The position numbers were made by a program, and so were the translations under genes. A model generated the notes under the pieces. It saw nothing but the letters and a program-made list of their open reading frames with translations. It did no database searches and was not told where the DNA came from. Shown in pieces: positions 17,696-25,616 of a stretch of 50,038 bases of DNA (position 1 is the first letter of the stretch; each line of letters starts with the position of its first letter). This DNA comes from CAZEHO01 sp964511945 (GTDB lineage Bacteria > Actinomycetota > Acidimicrobiia > Spongiisociales > UBA11373). Location of the stretch: contig CAZEHO010000021.1 in the NCBI GenBank assembly GCA_964511945.1, positions 1 through 50,038 on the forward strand, given 5' to 3'.

Positions 17696-18624
17696 CGCAG
17701 CAGGTCTGGACCATCGAACAGGCGGCCGTCCGGGTCGCGGAGTCCGATGGTGCCTGTGCCGTGATGACCGACCGTGCCCGCCGCTTGCTCGAGGATCAGT
17801 TCGATTCCCTCGAACACTGCTCTCCGGCCGAGCTCGAGGGCCGCTCACCGGATGCCGTGGTTGTTGCCGGCGGCGGGTCGCTGATCGATCCCATCAAGGT
17901 GTGGAGGCTCCATCAGAGCCCGAACACCTTTCTGATCGCCGTGCCGACGATCTGGGGGAGTGGTGCCGAGCAGTCTCCGGTGGCGGTCGTCAATGAGCCC
18001 GGATCCAAACGGATCGAACTCGACGACCGATTGCTTCCGGACGCCAGGGTCCTCGTCCCTGAACTGGGCACATCGGTCCCGCCCGCCCTCGCCCGGGCGG
18101 CCTGCGGTGATGCATGGGGGCATGCGGTGGAGGGGCTGCTGTCCCCCCTCGCCCGGCCGGAGACCCGAAGTGCTCTTGCGGCCGTGATCGGACGGATGGT
18201 CGGGATGCCGATCGGGTTCGATCCCGACTGGTTCGGGCTCAGTGGCTCGGCCGCCGCCCTCCAGGCCCAATCGAGCGTCGGCCTGGCTCACGGCATCGCC
18301 CATACGCTGGAGCCGGCACTCGCCTCCGAACCGGCTGCATCCGGCCCGGGGCACGCCAGGCTGGTCGCGGCGTACCTGTGGCCGGTGTTCGAGTTCGTCT
18401 GCGGCAAGGGCGATGGGGCGGCGCAGCTGTTCGCCGACTACGGCGTCGACTTCGAACAGGTTGCCTCCAGGCTGCGCGAGACCTTCGACGCCGAGACCTT
18501 CGCCGCCACCCTCCCGTACCTCAGAGATCACTGGCCCACGGTGTTGCGTGACCCGATGACCAGGACCAACTCGGTGTTGGTGCGCCGCGGCGACATCGAG
18601 TATTTCGAGGAGTTCACCGCATGA
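17692..18624 (+). CDS. Iron-type alcohol dehydrogenase family protein
   Basis: A 310-residue member of the Fe-ADH/dehydroquinate-synthase-like fold. VAGGGSLIDPIKV is the nucleotide-binding glycine motif and PTIWGSGAEQSP follows. Metal ligands can be placed at Asp 140 and His 144 (GDAWGHAVEG), His 200 (LAHGIAH) and probably His 221. It is about 70 residues shorter than FucO-type enzymes, mostly in the N-terminal Rossmann part. GTG 17692 overlaps the ACP stop (GTGA). In this cassette it plausibly reduces the aldehyde made by the LuxC-like protein; the direction is inference. Confidence 0.82.
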   Translation: MTQQVWTIEQAAVRVAESDGACAVMTDRARRLLEDQFDSLEHCSPAELEGRSPDAVVVAGGGSLIDPIKVWRLHQSPNTFLIAVPTIWGSGAEQSPVAVVNEPGSKRIELDDRLLPDARVLVPELGTSVPPALARAACGDAWGHAVEGLLSPLARPETRSALAAVIGRMVGMPIGFDPDWFGLSGSAAALQAQSSVGLAHGIAHTLEPALASEPAASGPGHARLVAAYLWPVFEFVCGKGDGAAQLFADYGVDFEQVASRLRETFDAETFAATLPYLRDHWPTVLRDPMTRTNSVLVRRGDIEYFEEFTA

Positions 18625-19670
18625 GCGCCCTGCTCGACGCCCCACCTTTTGGTCCTCGCGACGACGCCCGGCTGCTGGCGGAGATGAACCGGCTCACCGG
18701 GTTCCATCTGGAGCACTGCCCACCGTATCGAGCGGTGCTCGGGGATTGGTCGGAGGCGGCGACGCTGGAGGCTCTGCCGGCCACGCACGTCGGGCTCTAC
18801 AAGCGGGTCGATCTGACTTCGCGTGAGCCCGAATCCGGGTCGCGGGTCCTCGAGTCGTCGGCGACGACCTCCGGAACCCCGAGCCGGATCGCGCTCGACG
18901 CCGACAGTTCGGCACTGCAATCCCAGAGCACCGAGCGCATCCTGGGGGACTTCATCGGAGACGATCCCCGGCCCCTGCTCGTGTTGGACTCGGCGCGGTC
19001 ACTCCGAAGCCGCGGCGCGGTGTCGGCCCGGATCGCGGCCGCCATGAGCTTGAAGCCCTTCGCTTCCGACATCCGCTTTCTCATCAAGGGGCCGGTCGAC
19101 GAGCGGCACCTGGAGGTCGATTGGGATGCGGTGGCGGCGTCCGCCTCGGGAGCCGATTCGATGATCGTGTATGGATTCACCTGGATCCTGTGGCGAGCCT
19201 GGGGAGAGACACCTCCGCCCGAGGAGATACGGCGAGCTCTGGGCGGCGTGCGCATCGACTTCGTCCACAGCGGCGGGTGGAAGAAGCTCGACGACGAGCA
19301 GGTCGATCGGCAGACCTTCGACGAGGCACTGGTGGCGACCGCCGGTGATGGATCGCGGGTCACCGACTATTACGGCCTCGTCGAGCAGGTCGGGATCGTC
19401 TATCCACTGTGCTCCGCCGGCTACCGGCACCCGCCGCGCTGGGCCGACGTCCTGGTTCGGGACCCCTTCAGCGGTGACGCCGTCGAGGGCCGGGTGGGCC
19501 AACTCCAGCTGATGAATGTGCTGGCATTGGGCGGGCCGTACCACAACGTGCTGACGGAGGACCTCGCCGTCGTCGATCCCGGGCCGTGCCCGTGCGGGCG
19601 ATCCGGACGCAGGTTCCGGCTCGAAGGGCGGATCCCCAAGGCCGAACTGCGGGGGTGCGCCAATGTCTGA
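18621..19670 (+). CDS. LuxE-like acyl-protein synthetase
   Basis: A 349-residue relative of LuxE, the subunit that activates a fatty acid with ATP and passes it to LuxC. The Ser/Thr-rich ATP loop SSATTSGTPSR lies at about 77-87. A CxC pair (PCPCGRSGR) occurs near the end. Cys 346 is four residues from the C-terminus (RGCANV). In luminous bacteria the acylated Cys of LuxE also sits close to the C-terminus on a mobile arm, so the key residue appears conserved. It overlaps its upstream neighbour by 4 nt and the LuxC-like gene by 8 nt. Confidence 0.82.
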   Translation: MSALLDAPPFGPRDDARLLAEMNRLTGFHLEHCPPYRAVLGDWSEAATLEALPATHVGLYKRVDLTSREPESGSRVLESSATTSGTPSRIALDADSSALQSQSTERILGDFIGDDPRPLLVLDSARSLRSRGAVSARIAAAMSLKPFASDIRFLIKGPVDERHLEVDWDAVAASASGADSMIVYGFTWILWRAWGETPPPEEIRRALGGVRIDFVHSGGWKKLDDEQVDRQTFDEALVATAGDGSRVTDYYGLVEQVGIVYPLCSAGYRHPPRWADVLVRDPFSGDAVEGRVGQLQLMNVLALGGPYHNVLTEDLAVVDPGPCPCGRSGRRFRLEGRIPKAELRGCANV

Positions 19671-20847
19671 ATCCCTGCGGTACCAGCGGTTCGACAACGG
19701 CGCAGTGGTCACCGCGCTCGCCACCACTCCGCCCACCGCCGAGATGATCGATGCCTGGGCTGCGCTGCGGCGGCCGATGCGCCGCACCCTGCCGCCCGAG
19801 TTCACCCGCAATGAGTGGGCGTATCTGATGACCTTCGTCGGATCATCGAACCTCTGGGCCGAGATGGAGCGCACCTTCGGGCGGCGGGTCGACGCCGACA
19901 CGGCTGCGCCGGCGGGCCGGCTGGCGAGGCCTCGCGGCGACATCGCGATATGGCTCCCTGCCAACATCAGCTTGCTGGGGCCACTGACCCTGGTGCTGCT
20001 CAGCCTCACCGGGAACCGGATCCGGGCCAAGGGCCCGAGCGGAGGAAACGATCTCGTCGGACCCTGGCTCGATTTTGTGGTGGAACACGCGTCCGAGGTG
20101 CTGGCCGACCACGTCCGCGACCACGTTGAATACGAGATCTTCGATCGGACCGACCCCCGCAATGCCGAGATGGCCGCGGCAGCGTCGCTCAAGGTGGTCT
20201 TCGGTTCCGACGAGGCGGGCGAGGCGATCTCCGGACTGCCGCATCCGCTGGGATCGTCGGAGCTGCTGTTCGTCGACCGGCGGTCGGAGGCATGGCTCGA
20301 ACCCGACGCGATCGACGACGAGGTCGTCGATCTCCTCATCAGGGTCTTTGGGATCTACGGTCAGGCCGGCTGTACCTCTCCCGGGCGGGTGGTGGTGCTC
20401 GACGCCACATACGATCCGAGCGTGCTGCGCGATCGCATTGCGGAGCGCTGGGATTCCGTCATGACCTCGATGACCGAAATGCACACGGCCTCGGAGAACC
20501 GGATGAGCTACCAACTTGCCCGGATCAACGGCCTCGATCCCCTTCTCCTATCCAGGGCCGCAGCCGTGGTGGCATCCGGGCCGGTTGATTCGGCGCCCAC
20601 CGAGGGCCACATGTTCCTGCCGATACATGCCGCCGATCTCGATGAAGCGATCCGGACCCTGCCGCCGAACATTCAGACGATCGGCCTTGCTGTTCGGGAC
20701 CCCCATGCCGGTACCTGGCTCGACGTAGCCGCCGGCACCGGCGCGGTTCGGATCGTCGAGTTGGGTCGCATGCATCACTTCGGCGGCACCTGGGATGGCT
20801 ACGACGTGTTGAAGGAAGCGGTCCGGTTCGTGGAGTTGCCGCGATGA
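19663..20847 (+). CDS. LuxC-like acyl reductase
   Basis: A 394-residue member of the LuxC/acyl-CoA reductase branch of the aldehyde dehydrogenase superfamily. The thioester-forming Cys 237 lies in YGQAGCTSPGR, the same context as in LuxC, and the ALDH-like segment IAIWLPANISLL precedes it. LuxC reduces an acyl group received from LuxE to an aldehyde with NADPH. No luciferase genes (luxA, luxB) are present, so light production is not implied. It overlaps the LuxE-like gene by 8 nt and precedes a GNAT gene by 30 nt. Confidence 0.82.
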   Translation: MSESLRYQRFDNGAVVTALATTPPTAEMIDAWAALRRPMRRTLPPEFTRNEWAYLMTFVGSSNLWAEMERTFGRRVDADTAAPAGRLARPRGDIAIWLPANISLLGPLTLVLLSLTGNRIRAKGPSGGNDLVGPWLDFVVEHASEVLADHVRDHVEYEIFDRTDPRNAEMAAAASLKVVFGSDEAGEAISGLPHPLGSSELLFVDRRSEAWLEPDAIDDEVVDLLIRVFGIYGQAGCTSPGRVVVLDATYDPSVLRDRIAERWDSVMTSMTEMHTASENRMSYQLARINGLDPLLLSRAAAVVASGPVDSAPTEGHMFLPIHAADLDEAIRTLPPNIQTIGLAVRDPHAGTWLDVAAGTGAVRIVELGRMHHFGGTWDGYDVLKEAVRFVELPR

Positions 20848-20877
20848 CCCGCAGACCCGCCTGCTGAGGAGGTGCAC

Positions 20878-21579
20878 ATGATCCATCGCCACGACTTCAA
20901 CTCGGACTGGTGGGGCGGTGACGTCGGCGTCGTCACCGATTTGGCATTCTTCGATCGCAACCCCGCCGCGGTGCAGAGCGACCTCAATGCTTTCGAGTGG
21001 GTCGAGTTCGCCACCGGGCCCGATGCTTCTCCGGCCGTCGGCGCCAGGCTGGCCGCCGCAGGATTCGCCTTCTCGGATTTTCAGCTCGATGGGAAGCTCC
21101 GGCTGGGCCGGCTGCCGGCGATGGACGGCTCGTCCGACCTGACGGTGACGAGCGCCGCCGAGCACGATTTCGACCTCTCGACGATCGATACGTCGCAGTT
21201 CGTGCGCGAGCGGTTCTTCGCACTTCCGGGCGTCGAACCCGAGCTGGTGACGCGGCGCTACACCGGCTGGGCCGAGACGCTTGCACAGGAGCATCCGGAT
21301 CTCGCCCTCATCGTGCTCCACCGGGACAAGCCCCAGGGTTGGTTCGTCAGCAACCCAGAGTCGGGAGCGTTGCGGCTCAACCTGGCGGCCGCCACCGCCG
21401 ACGCGACCGTATCGGGCCTGCTGGTGTATCACGCTGCCCTCACCAGGTATGCCGCGGCAGGGCACAGGGTGGGGCTGGCGCGGTTCTCCACGACGAACAC
21501 GCCGGTCCTCAACATCTACTCCAGCATGGGGCTCCGGTTCACCGGCTGGCGGTGCCTGTGGCTGTGGCAGCGGGCGTGA
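20878..21579 (+). CDS. GNAT-family N-acetyltransferase-like protein
   Basis: A 233-residue protein whose C-terminal part has the GNAT pattern ending in NTPVLNIYSSMGLRFTG, the acetyl-CoA fold's last helix and strand. It resembles WecD-type acetyltransferases that act on amino sugars, but the match is partial. ATG 20878 follows a strong AGGAGG at 20867-20872 and is preferred to GTG 20872. It lies in line with the LuxC-like gene and overlaps the GtrA gene (GTGA). A role in acetylating the cassette's product or a sugar is inference. Confidence 0.65.
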   Translation: MIHRHDFNSDWWGGDVGVVTDLAFFDRNPAAVQSDLNAFEWVEFATGPDASPAVGARLAAAGFAFSDFQLDGKLRLGRLPAMDGSSDLTVTSAAEHDFDLSTIDTSQFVRERFFALPGVEPELVTRRYTGWAETLAQEHPDLALIVLHRDKPQGWFVSNPESGALRLNLAAATADATVSGLLVYHAALTRYAAAGHRVGLARFSTTNTPVLNIYSSMGLRFTGWRCLWLWQRA

Positions 21580-22037
21580 GCCTCTTCGCCACATCCTCGA
21601 GCGATCGGCCCTCGCGAGAACTGCTCGTACGGTTCGTCATCTCAGGCGGCCTCGGCACCCTCGGCGGTCTCGGGGTGTACGAACTCACGTACGCGTTGAT
21701 CGGGGATCGCCAATACCGGGCGACCACCGCTTGGATCATCGCCTACGTAATCGGCATCTTCGTGCAGCACGCCCTCCATCGCTGGATCACGTTCGGCACC
21801 GAGGCGCCCTATTGGAGGACCCTGCGCCGCACCTACGTGGTGTACCCGATCGTGCTGGCTATCTCGAGCGGCTTCAACTATCTGCTCACTGGTCCGCTGG
21901 ATTGGAACCATCGGCTGGCCTGGCTGGCGACCACCGCGCTGTCGGCCGTGCTCTCCTTCGGCGGTCTCAAGCTGTTCGCGTTCGCGACGGATCAGTCAGA
22001 CGATTCCTCGGAGCCCGCCTCGCGGCGGACCACATAG
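21576..22037 (+). CDS. GtrA-family membrane protein
   Basis: A 153-residue protein with four predicted membrane helices: about 19-40, 52-70, 85-105 and 115-137. It shows the GtrA pattern, RFVISGGLGTLGGLGVY early and HRWITFG in the middle. GtrA proteins are thought to flip polyprenyl-phosphate sugars across the membrane for surface glycosylation. GTG 21576 overlaps the GNAT stop. Its last 46 bp are antisense to the end of the glycosyltransferase gene, its most likely partner. Confidence 0.85.
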   Translation: MSLFATSSSDRPSRELLVRFVISGGLGTLGGLGVYELTYALIGDRQYRATTAWIIAYVIGIFVQHALHRWITFGTEAPYWRTLRRTYVVYPIVLAISSGFNYLLTGPLDWNHRLAWLATTALSAVLSFGGLKLFAFATDQSDDSSEPASRRTT

Positions 22038-22945
22038 GTCGGCCGGCCCATCGTCCGGAAGTGGATTCGGGCCAGGTACTCGCCGATAACACCGAGCGCC
22101 AGCAGTTGCGCGCCGGAGAAGATCGCGATCGACGATGCCAGGAAGGTGAACCCGGGCAGGGTGTCGCCCATGAAGTACCGGACCAGGACAAACACGAGGA
22201 TGCCGGCGCCGACCAGGGTGAAGAGGAATCCGATCACGCTGGCGACCTGCAGCGGCAAGGTGCTGTAGCCGGTCAGCATGTTGAAGGTGTGGGTCATCAG
22301 CTTGCCGAGCGTGTAGCCGGATTCGCCCTGGGTGCGGGGTTCATGGCGGGTGATGACGGTGGTGAAGCGGGTCGTCGTCCAGGTGAGCAGCACGTCCACC
22401 GATGGGTGGGGGCTGTGGTACTGCTCGAACCCATCGCGCAGTCGGGTGCGGAATGCCCGGAAGGCCGTGGTCTTGGAGGCCACATCGCCCATGGCCGGGC
22501 GCAGCACCAGCTTGGTGACCCGCGTTGCCAAGCCGCGCAGTAACCCATAGCGCTCTTTGTGGCGGGCGCCGTAGACGACGTCGAACTCCTCGGTCAGCGC
22601 CGCGAGCAGCTTCGGGATCTCCTCGGGCGGAAGCTGCAGGTCATCGTCGATCGTGACGATGATCCCGTGGTCGGCGGCGCGGATGCCGGCCAGGAGTGCG
22701 TTGTGCTGGCCGAAGTTGCGCAGCAGATCGATGCCACGCACATCGGCGTGGGCGGCAGCCAGTTCCTCGATGACCCGCCAGCTGCCGTCGCTGCTGCCGT
22801 CGTTGACCAGGATGATCTCGCTGCCTGCCGCCGCTTCGGCGAGCACCGCCCGGAGACGAGCCACGAGTTCGCCGAGTGTGGCGGTGCTGTTGTAGACCGG
22901 GACGACCACCGACACGGATGGCCGATGCGCTCCGCCTGTGTCCAC
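21992..22945 (-). CDS. GT2 glycosyltransferase, GtrB/ArnC/DPM-synthase type
   Basis: A 317-residue membrane-bound family 2 glycosyltransferase. The catalytic domain starts SVVVPVYNS, has VNDGSSDGSW, and places the nucleotide-sugar DXD in IDDDLQLPPEE. The QGESGYTLGKL segment and two C-terminal helices (about 228-250 and 262-285) are typical of enzymes that load a sugar onto undecaprenyl phosphate, as GtrB and ArnC do. GTG 22945 has an AAAGGA ribosome binding site (22951-22956). It is convergent with the gtrA-like gene. Confidence 0.9.
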   Translation of the reverse strand: MDTGGAHRPSVSVVVPVYNSTATLGELVARLRAVLAEAAAGSEIILVNDGSSDGSWRVIEELAAAHADVRGIDLLRNFGQHNALLAGIRAADHGIIVTIDDDLQLPPEEIPKLLAALTEEFDVVYGARHKERYGLLRGLATRVTKLVLRPAMGDVASKTTAFRAFRTRLRDGFEQYHSPHPSVDVLLTWTTTRFTTVITRHEPRTQGESGYTLGKLMTHTFNMLTGYSTLPLQVASVIGFLFTLVGAGILVFVLVRYFMGDTLPGFTFLASSIAIFSGAQLLALGVIGEYLARIHFRTMGRPTYVVRREAGSEESSD

Positions 22946-23033
22946 GTCAGTCCTTTCTCACCGCTCCCGTGGGTTCGGCGTCACGCTACACCGCCGCCGC
23001 CCACCTGGAGCTTCGCATGTCGGACCCGGGCCG

Positions 23034-23039
23034 TAAGAT
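23034..23039 (+). promoter_or_regulatory. Putative -10 box of ligA (TAAGAT)
   Basis: TAAGAT precedes the ligA start by about 70 nt. The predicted leader of about 60 nt contains a perfect 16-bp palindrome. Confidence 0.35.
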
Positions 23040-23065
23040 CCGCTGCATCGTGATGCTCGATCCTC

Positions 23066-23081
23066 GCTGCCACGTGGCAGC
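23066..23081. promoter_or_regulatory. 16-bp perfect palindrome in ligA leader
   Basis: GCTGCCACGTGGCAGC is fully self-complementary. It lies about 20 nt downstream of the predicted transcription start and 14 nt before the GAAAGG ribosome binding site. It could be an operator or a leader hairpin; nothing in the sequence names a regulator. Confidence 0.45.
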
Positions 23082-23107
23082 CGCTCGGTCTGGTGAAAGG
23101 GTCTGGA

Positions 23108-25135
23108 GTGCCTGATCCAGGTGCCCGGATCGACGAGTTGCGCCGCCAATTGCGGCACCACGCGCATCGCTACTACGTACTCGACGAACCCGAGGTCTCC
23201 GACGCTGAGTACGACGTGCTGCTGCGCGAGTTGGTGGCACTGGAAGAGGCCCACCCCGATCTGATCATGCCCGATTCGCCGACACAGCGGGTGGGGGCTC
23301 CGCCATCGGGCCAATTCGCCCCGGTCGCTCACGCCGAGCGCATGTTCTCCCTGGACAACGCCGAATCAGCCGAGGAATTGGAGGCCTGGGAGGCCAGGCT
23401 GGAGCGTTCGCTGGGACGGGAACCATCCGGGTACAGCTGCGAACTCAAGATCGATGGGCTCGCCGTTTCGCTGACCTATCGGGACGGCAGGCTGGCGCTC
23501 GGTGCCACCAGGGGCGACGGGGTCGTCGGCGAGGACATCACCGCGAACCTCAGGACGATCGGCTCGGTCCCGCTGGTCCTGCTCGGCGATGACCCACCGC
23601 CGGTGCTCGAGGTTCGCGGCGAGGTGTACATGCCGCTGGATGCGTTCGAGGCGCTCAACGAGACACAGGCGGAGGCCGGCGACCGGCTCTTCGTGAACCC
23701 ACGGAACGCCGCCGCCGGTGCCGTCCGTCAGAAGGATCCTGCGATCACAGCGACTCGCGGCCTAGCGTTGTGGGCGTACCAGATCGGAGCCGTCGAGGGA
23801 GGGCCGGCCTTCGAGACGCACAGCGATGCCATGGCCTGGCTGCGTGAGCAGGGGCTCCCGGTTAACCCGCAGTCGGAGCGGCGCGACAGCCTCGGTGCGG
23901 TGCTCGACTACATCCGTCGCGCCGAGGATCAGCGGCATGACCTGCCGTACCAGACCGACGGTGTAGTGGTGAAGGCAGACGTGCTCGCCGAGCAGCGACA
24001 TGTCGGTTTCACGGCCCGCAGCCCGAGGTGGGCGATTGCCTTCAAGTTCCCACCCGAGGAGCAGACCACGATCCTGCGGGCGATCGAAGTCAATGTCGGC
24101 CGGACCGGCGCGGTGACTCCCTACGCGGTGCTTGAGCCGGTGTTCGTCGGCGGAGCCACCGTGACGAACGCCACGCTGCACAACGAGGACGAGATTCATC
24201 GCAAGGATCTGCGGATCGGCGACACGGTGGTCGTGCGGCGGGCAGGCGATGTCATCCCCGAAGTCGTCGGGCCGGTGCCGTCGGTTCGAACCGGGGCCGA
24301 AACCGGCTGGTCGATGCCCGTCACCTGTCCGTTCTGCGGTCATGGCATCGTTCGCACCGAGGGCGAGGCAGTCGCCCGCTGTACCGGCGGCTTCGAGTGC
24401 CCGTCGCGGTTGCGGGAGTGGCTGTTCTACTTCGCAGGGCGCAGCGGGATGGATATCGAGGGTCTCGGCTACAAGACCGTCGATCTCCTGCTGCGGGAAG
24501 GATTGATCGCCGATCCGGCCGACATCTTCTCCCTCCGGCCCGCCGACCTGCTGGGCCGCGAGGGGTGGGGGGAGACGTCGACGACCAATCTGCTGGCGGC
24601 AATCGATGGTGCCCGAGACCGGCCGGTCGCCCGGCTGCTCACCTCGCTCGGGATTCCACTGATCGGCAACACCGTCGCCCGGACTCTGGCGCGCCGGTTC
24701 GGATCGATGCAGGCGATCCTGGCCGCCTCCGAGGACGATCTCGCCGGCATCGACGGCATCGGGCCCGAGATCGCCCGGTCGGTGCGCTCATGGTCCTCCG
24801 ACGAGGACAACCGGCAGCTCATCGCCAAACTCGATGCCGCCGGAGTGCGCCTTGCCGATCCGGCGCCCGACGACGCTCTCCCGGCGACACTCGAGGGCGT
24901 CACGGTGGTCATCACCGGCACCCTGGACGGCTACTCCCGCGACGGCGCCAAGGAGGCTGTTGTCGACCGGGGCGGCAAGGTCACCGGCTCGGTGAGCGGC
25001 AAGACCACCGCGGTCGTCGCCGGGGTAGACCCCGGTTCCAAGCTGCAGAAGGCCGAGTCGCTCGGCGTGCCGGTGCTCGATGAGGATGGGTTTGGGCGCC
25101 TGCTGGCCGAAGGTGCCGGGTGGCTCGAGGGGTAG
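23108..25135 (+). CDS. ligA: NAD-dependent DNA ligase
   Basis: LigA seals nicks in replication and repair using NAD. From GTG 23108 the protein is 675 residues, close to the usual 670. The N-terminal Ia domain contains HRYYVLDEPEVSDAEYD. The adenylated Lys is 114 in CELKIDGLA. The OB domain, a four-Cys zinc finger (CPFC...RCTGGFEC), helix-hairpin-helix repeats and a C-terminal BRCT domain (LEGVTVVITGTL onward) follow in order. An in-frame GTG at 23093 is possible, but 23108 has GAAAGG at a proper distance. Homologues sit near gatCAB in mycobacteria too. Confidence 0.96.
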   Translation: MPDPGARIDELRRQLRHHAHRYYVLDEPEVSDAEYDVLLRELVALEEAHPDLIMPDSPTQRVGAPPSGQFAPVAHAERMFSLDNAESAEELEAWEARLERSLGREPSGYSCELKIDGLAVSLTYRDGRLALGATRGDGVVGEDITANLRTIGSVPLVLLGDDPPPVLEVRGEVYMPLDAFEALNETQAEAGDRLFVNPRNAAAGAVRQKDPAITATRGLALWAYQIGAVEGGPAFETHSDAMAWLREQGLPVNPQSERRDSLGAVLDYIRRAEDQRHDLPYQTDGVVVKADVLAEQRHVGFTARSPRWAIAFKFPPEEQTTILRAIEVNVGRTGAVTPYAVLEPVFVGGATVTNATLHNEDEIHRKDLRIGDTVVVRRAGDVIPEVVGPVPSVRTGAETGWSMPVTCPFCGHGIVRTEGEAVARCTGGFECPSRLREWLFYFAGRSGMDIEGLGYKTVDLLLREGLIADPADIFSLRPADLLGREGWGETSTTNLLAAIDGARDRPVARLLTSLGIPLIGNTVARTLARRFGSMQAILAASEDDLAGIDGIGPEIARSVRSWSSDEDNRQLIAKLDAAGVRLADPAPDDALPATLEGVTVVITGTLDGYSRDGAKEAVVDRGGKVTGSVSGKTTAVVAGVDPGSKLQKAESLGVPVLDEDGFGRLLAEGAGWLEG

Positions 25136-25145
25136 GAGCTCCTAC
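25132..25145. other. 14-bp palindrome at convergent gene ends
   Basis: GTAGGAGCTCCTAC is a perfect palindrome that includes the ligA stop codon and the first bases of the convergent gene's stop. It has no loop or T-tract, so terminator function is doubtful. Confidence 0.4.
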
Positions 25146-25555
25146 TGGACCCTGAAGGTCCACTCGAACTCGCCGGGGTCCGGCCGTCCGCCGGCGACCC
25201 GGTCCCAGGTGATCAGCAGGGTGTGCTCACCCGGACCCCATTCCTCGATCGAGGCTCCAGGAACAGGCTGCCAGATCCATCGCCCCGTCGATTGGGTATG
25301 TCCGATCTCGAACTCGGGAACCTTGAAGCCGTCGACGTACAGGTCGAGGTCGTACCCGACGGGCAGGTCGACTTCGACCGCGGTCTGGCGCACCACGGCA
25401 TCGCCCGGGAGCGGAAAGACCTCCTCGAGCGGTTCGGGCATCACCGACCCCTCCCCTTCCGGGTAGAGGACGACGACGAGGGCGATGAGCGCCGCCAGCA
25501 CGAGGCCGAGCCCGAGGTAGAGCATGCGTGAGCGGTTCCGGTCCACGAGCCGCAT
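25142..25555 (-). CDS. Small single-pass membrane protein of unknown function
   Basis: From ATG 25555 the product is 137 residues. It has a basic N-terminus, one membrane helix (about 11-30) and an extracytoplasmic domain with a DLDLYVDGFKVPEFEIG segment and a Trp-rich end (WIWQP, WGPGEHTLLITWD). The outside part looks like a small beta-sandwich, but I recognise no family. The frame remains open to 25627, but that would overlap the divergent dapC start. A TACGGT box at 25570-25575 fits ATG 25555 better. Confidence 0.65.
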   Translation of the reverse strand: MRLVDRNRSRMLYLGLGLVLAALIALVVVLYPEGEGSVMPEPLEEVFPLPGDAVVRQTAVEVDLPVGYDLDLYVDGFKVPEFEIGHTQSTGRWIWQPVPGASIEEWGPGEHTLLITWDRVAGGRPDPGEFEWTFRVQ

Positions 25556-25604
25556 GGTACGAAGGCCGAACCGTAACCAGCCTCTTCCGAGCCGCAGGAA
25601 GCGG

Positions 25605-25610
25605 TACCGT
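25605..25610 (+). promoter_or_regulatory. -10 box of leaderless dapC operon (TACCGT)
   Basis: TACCGT is followed by 6 nt and ATG 25617. Confidence 0.5.
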
Positions 25611-25616
25611 GGCGCC

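Noticed and set aside
16272..20847. Bioluminescence operon
   Set aside because: LuxC- and LuxE-like proteins are present but luciferase subunits, the LuxD thioesterase and flavin reductase are not, so light emission is not supported.
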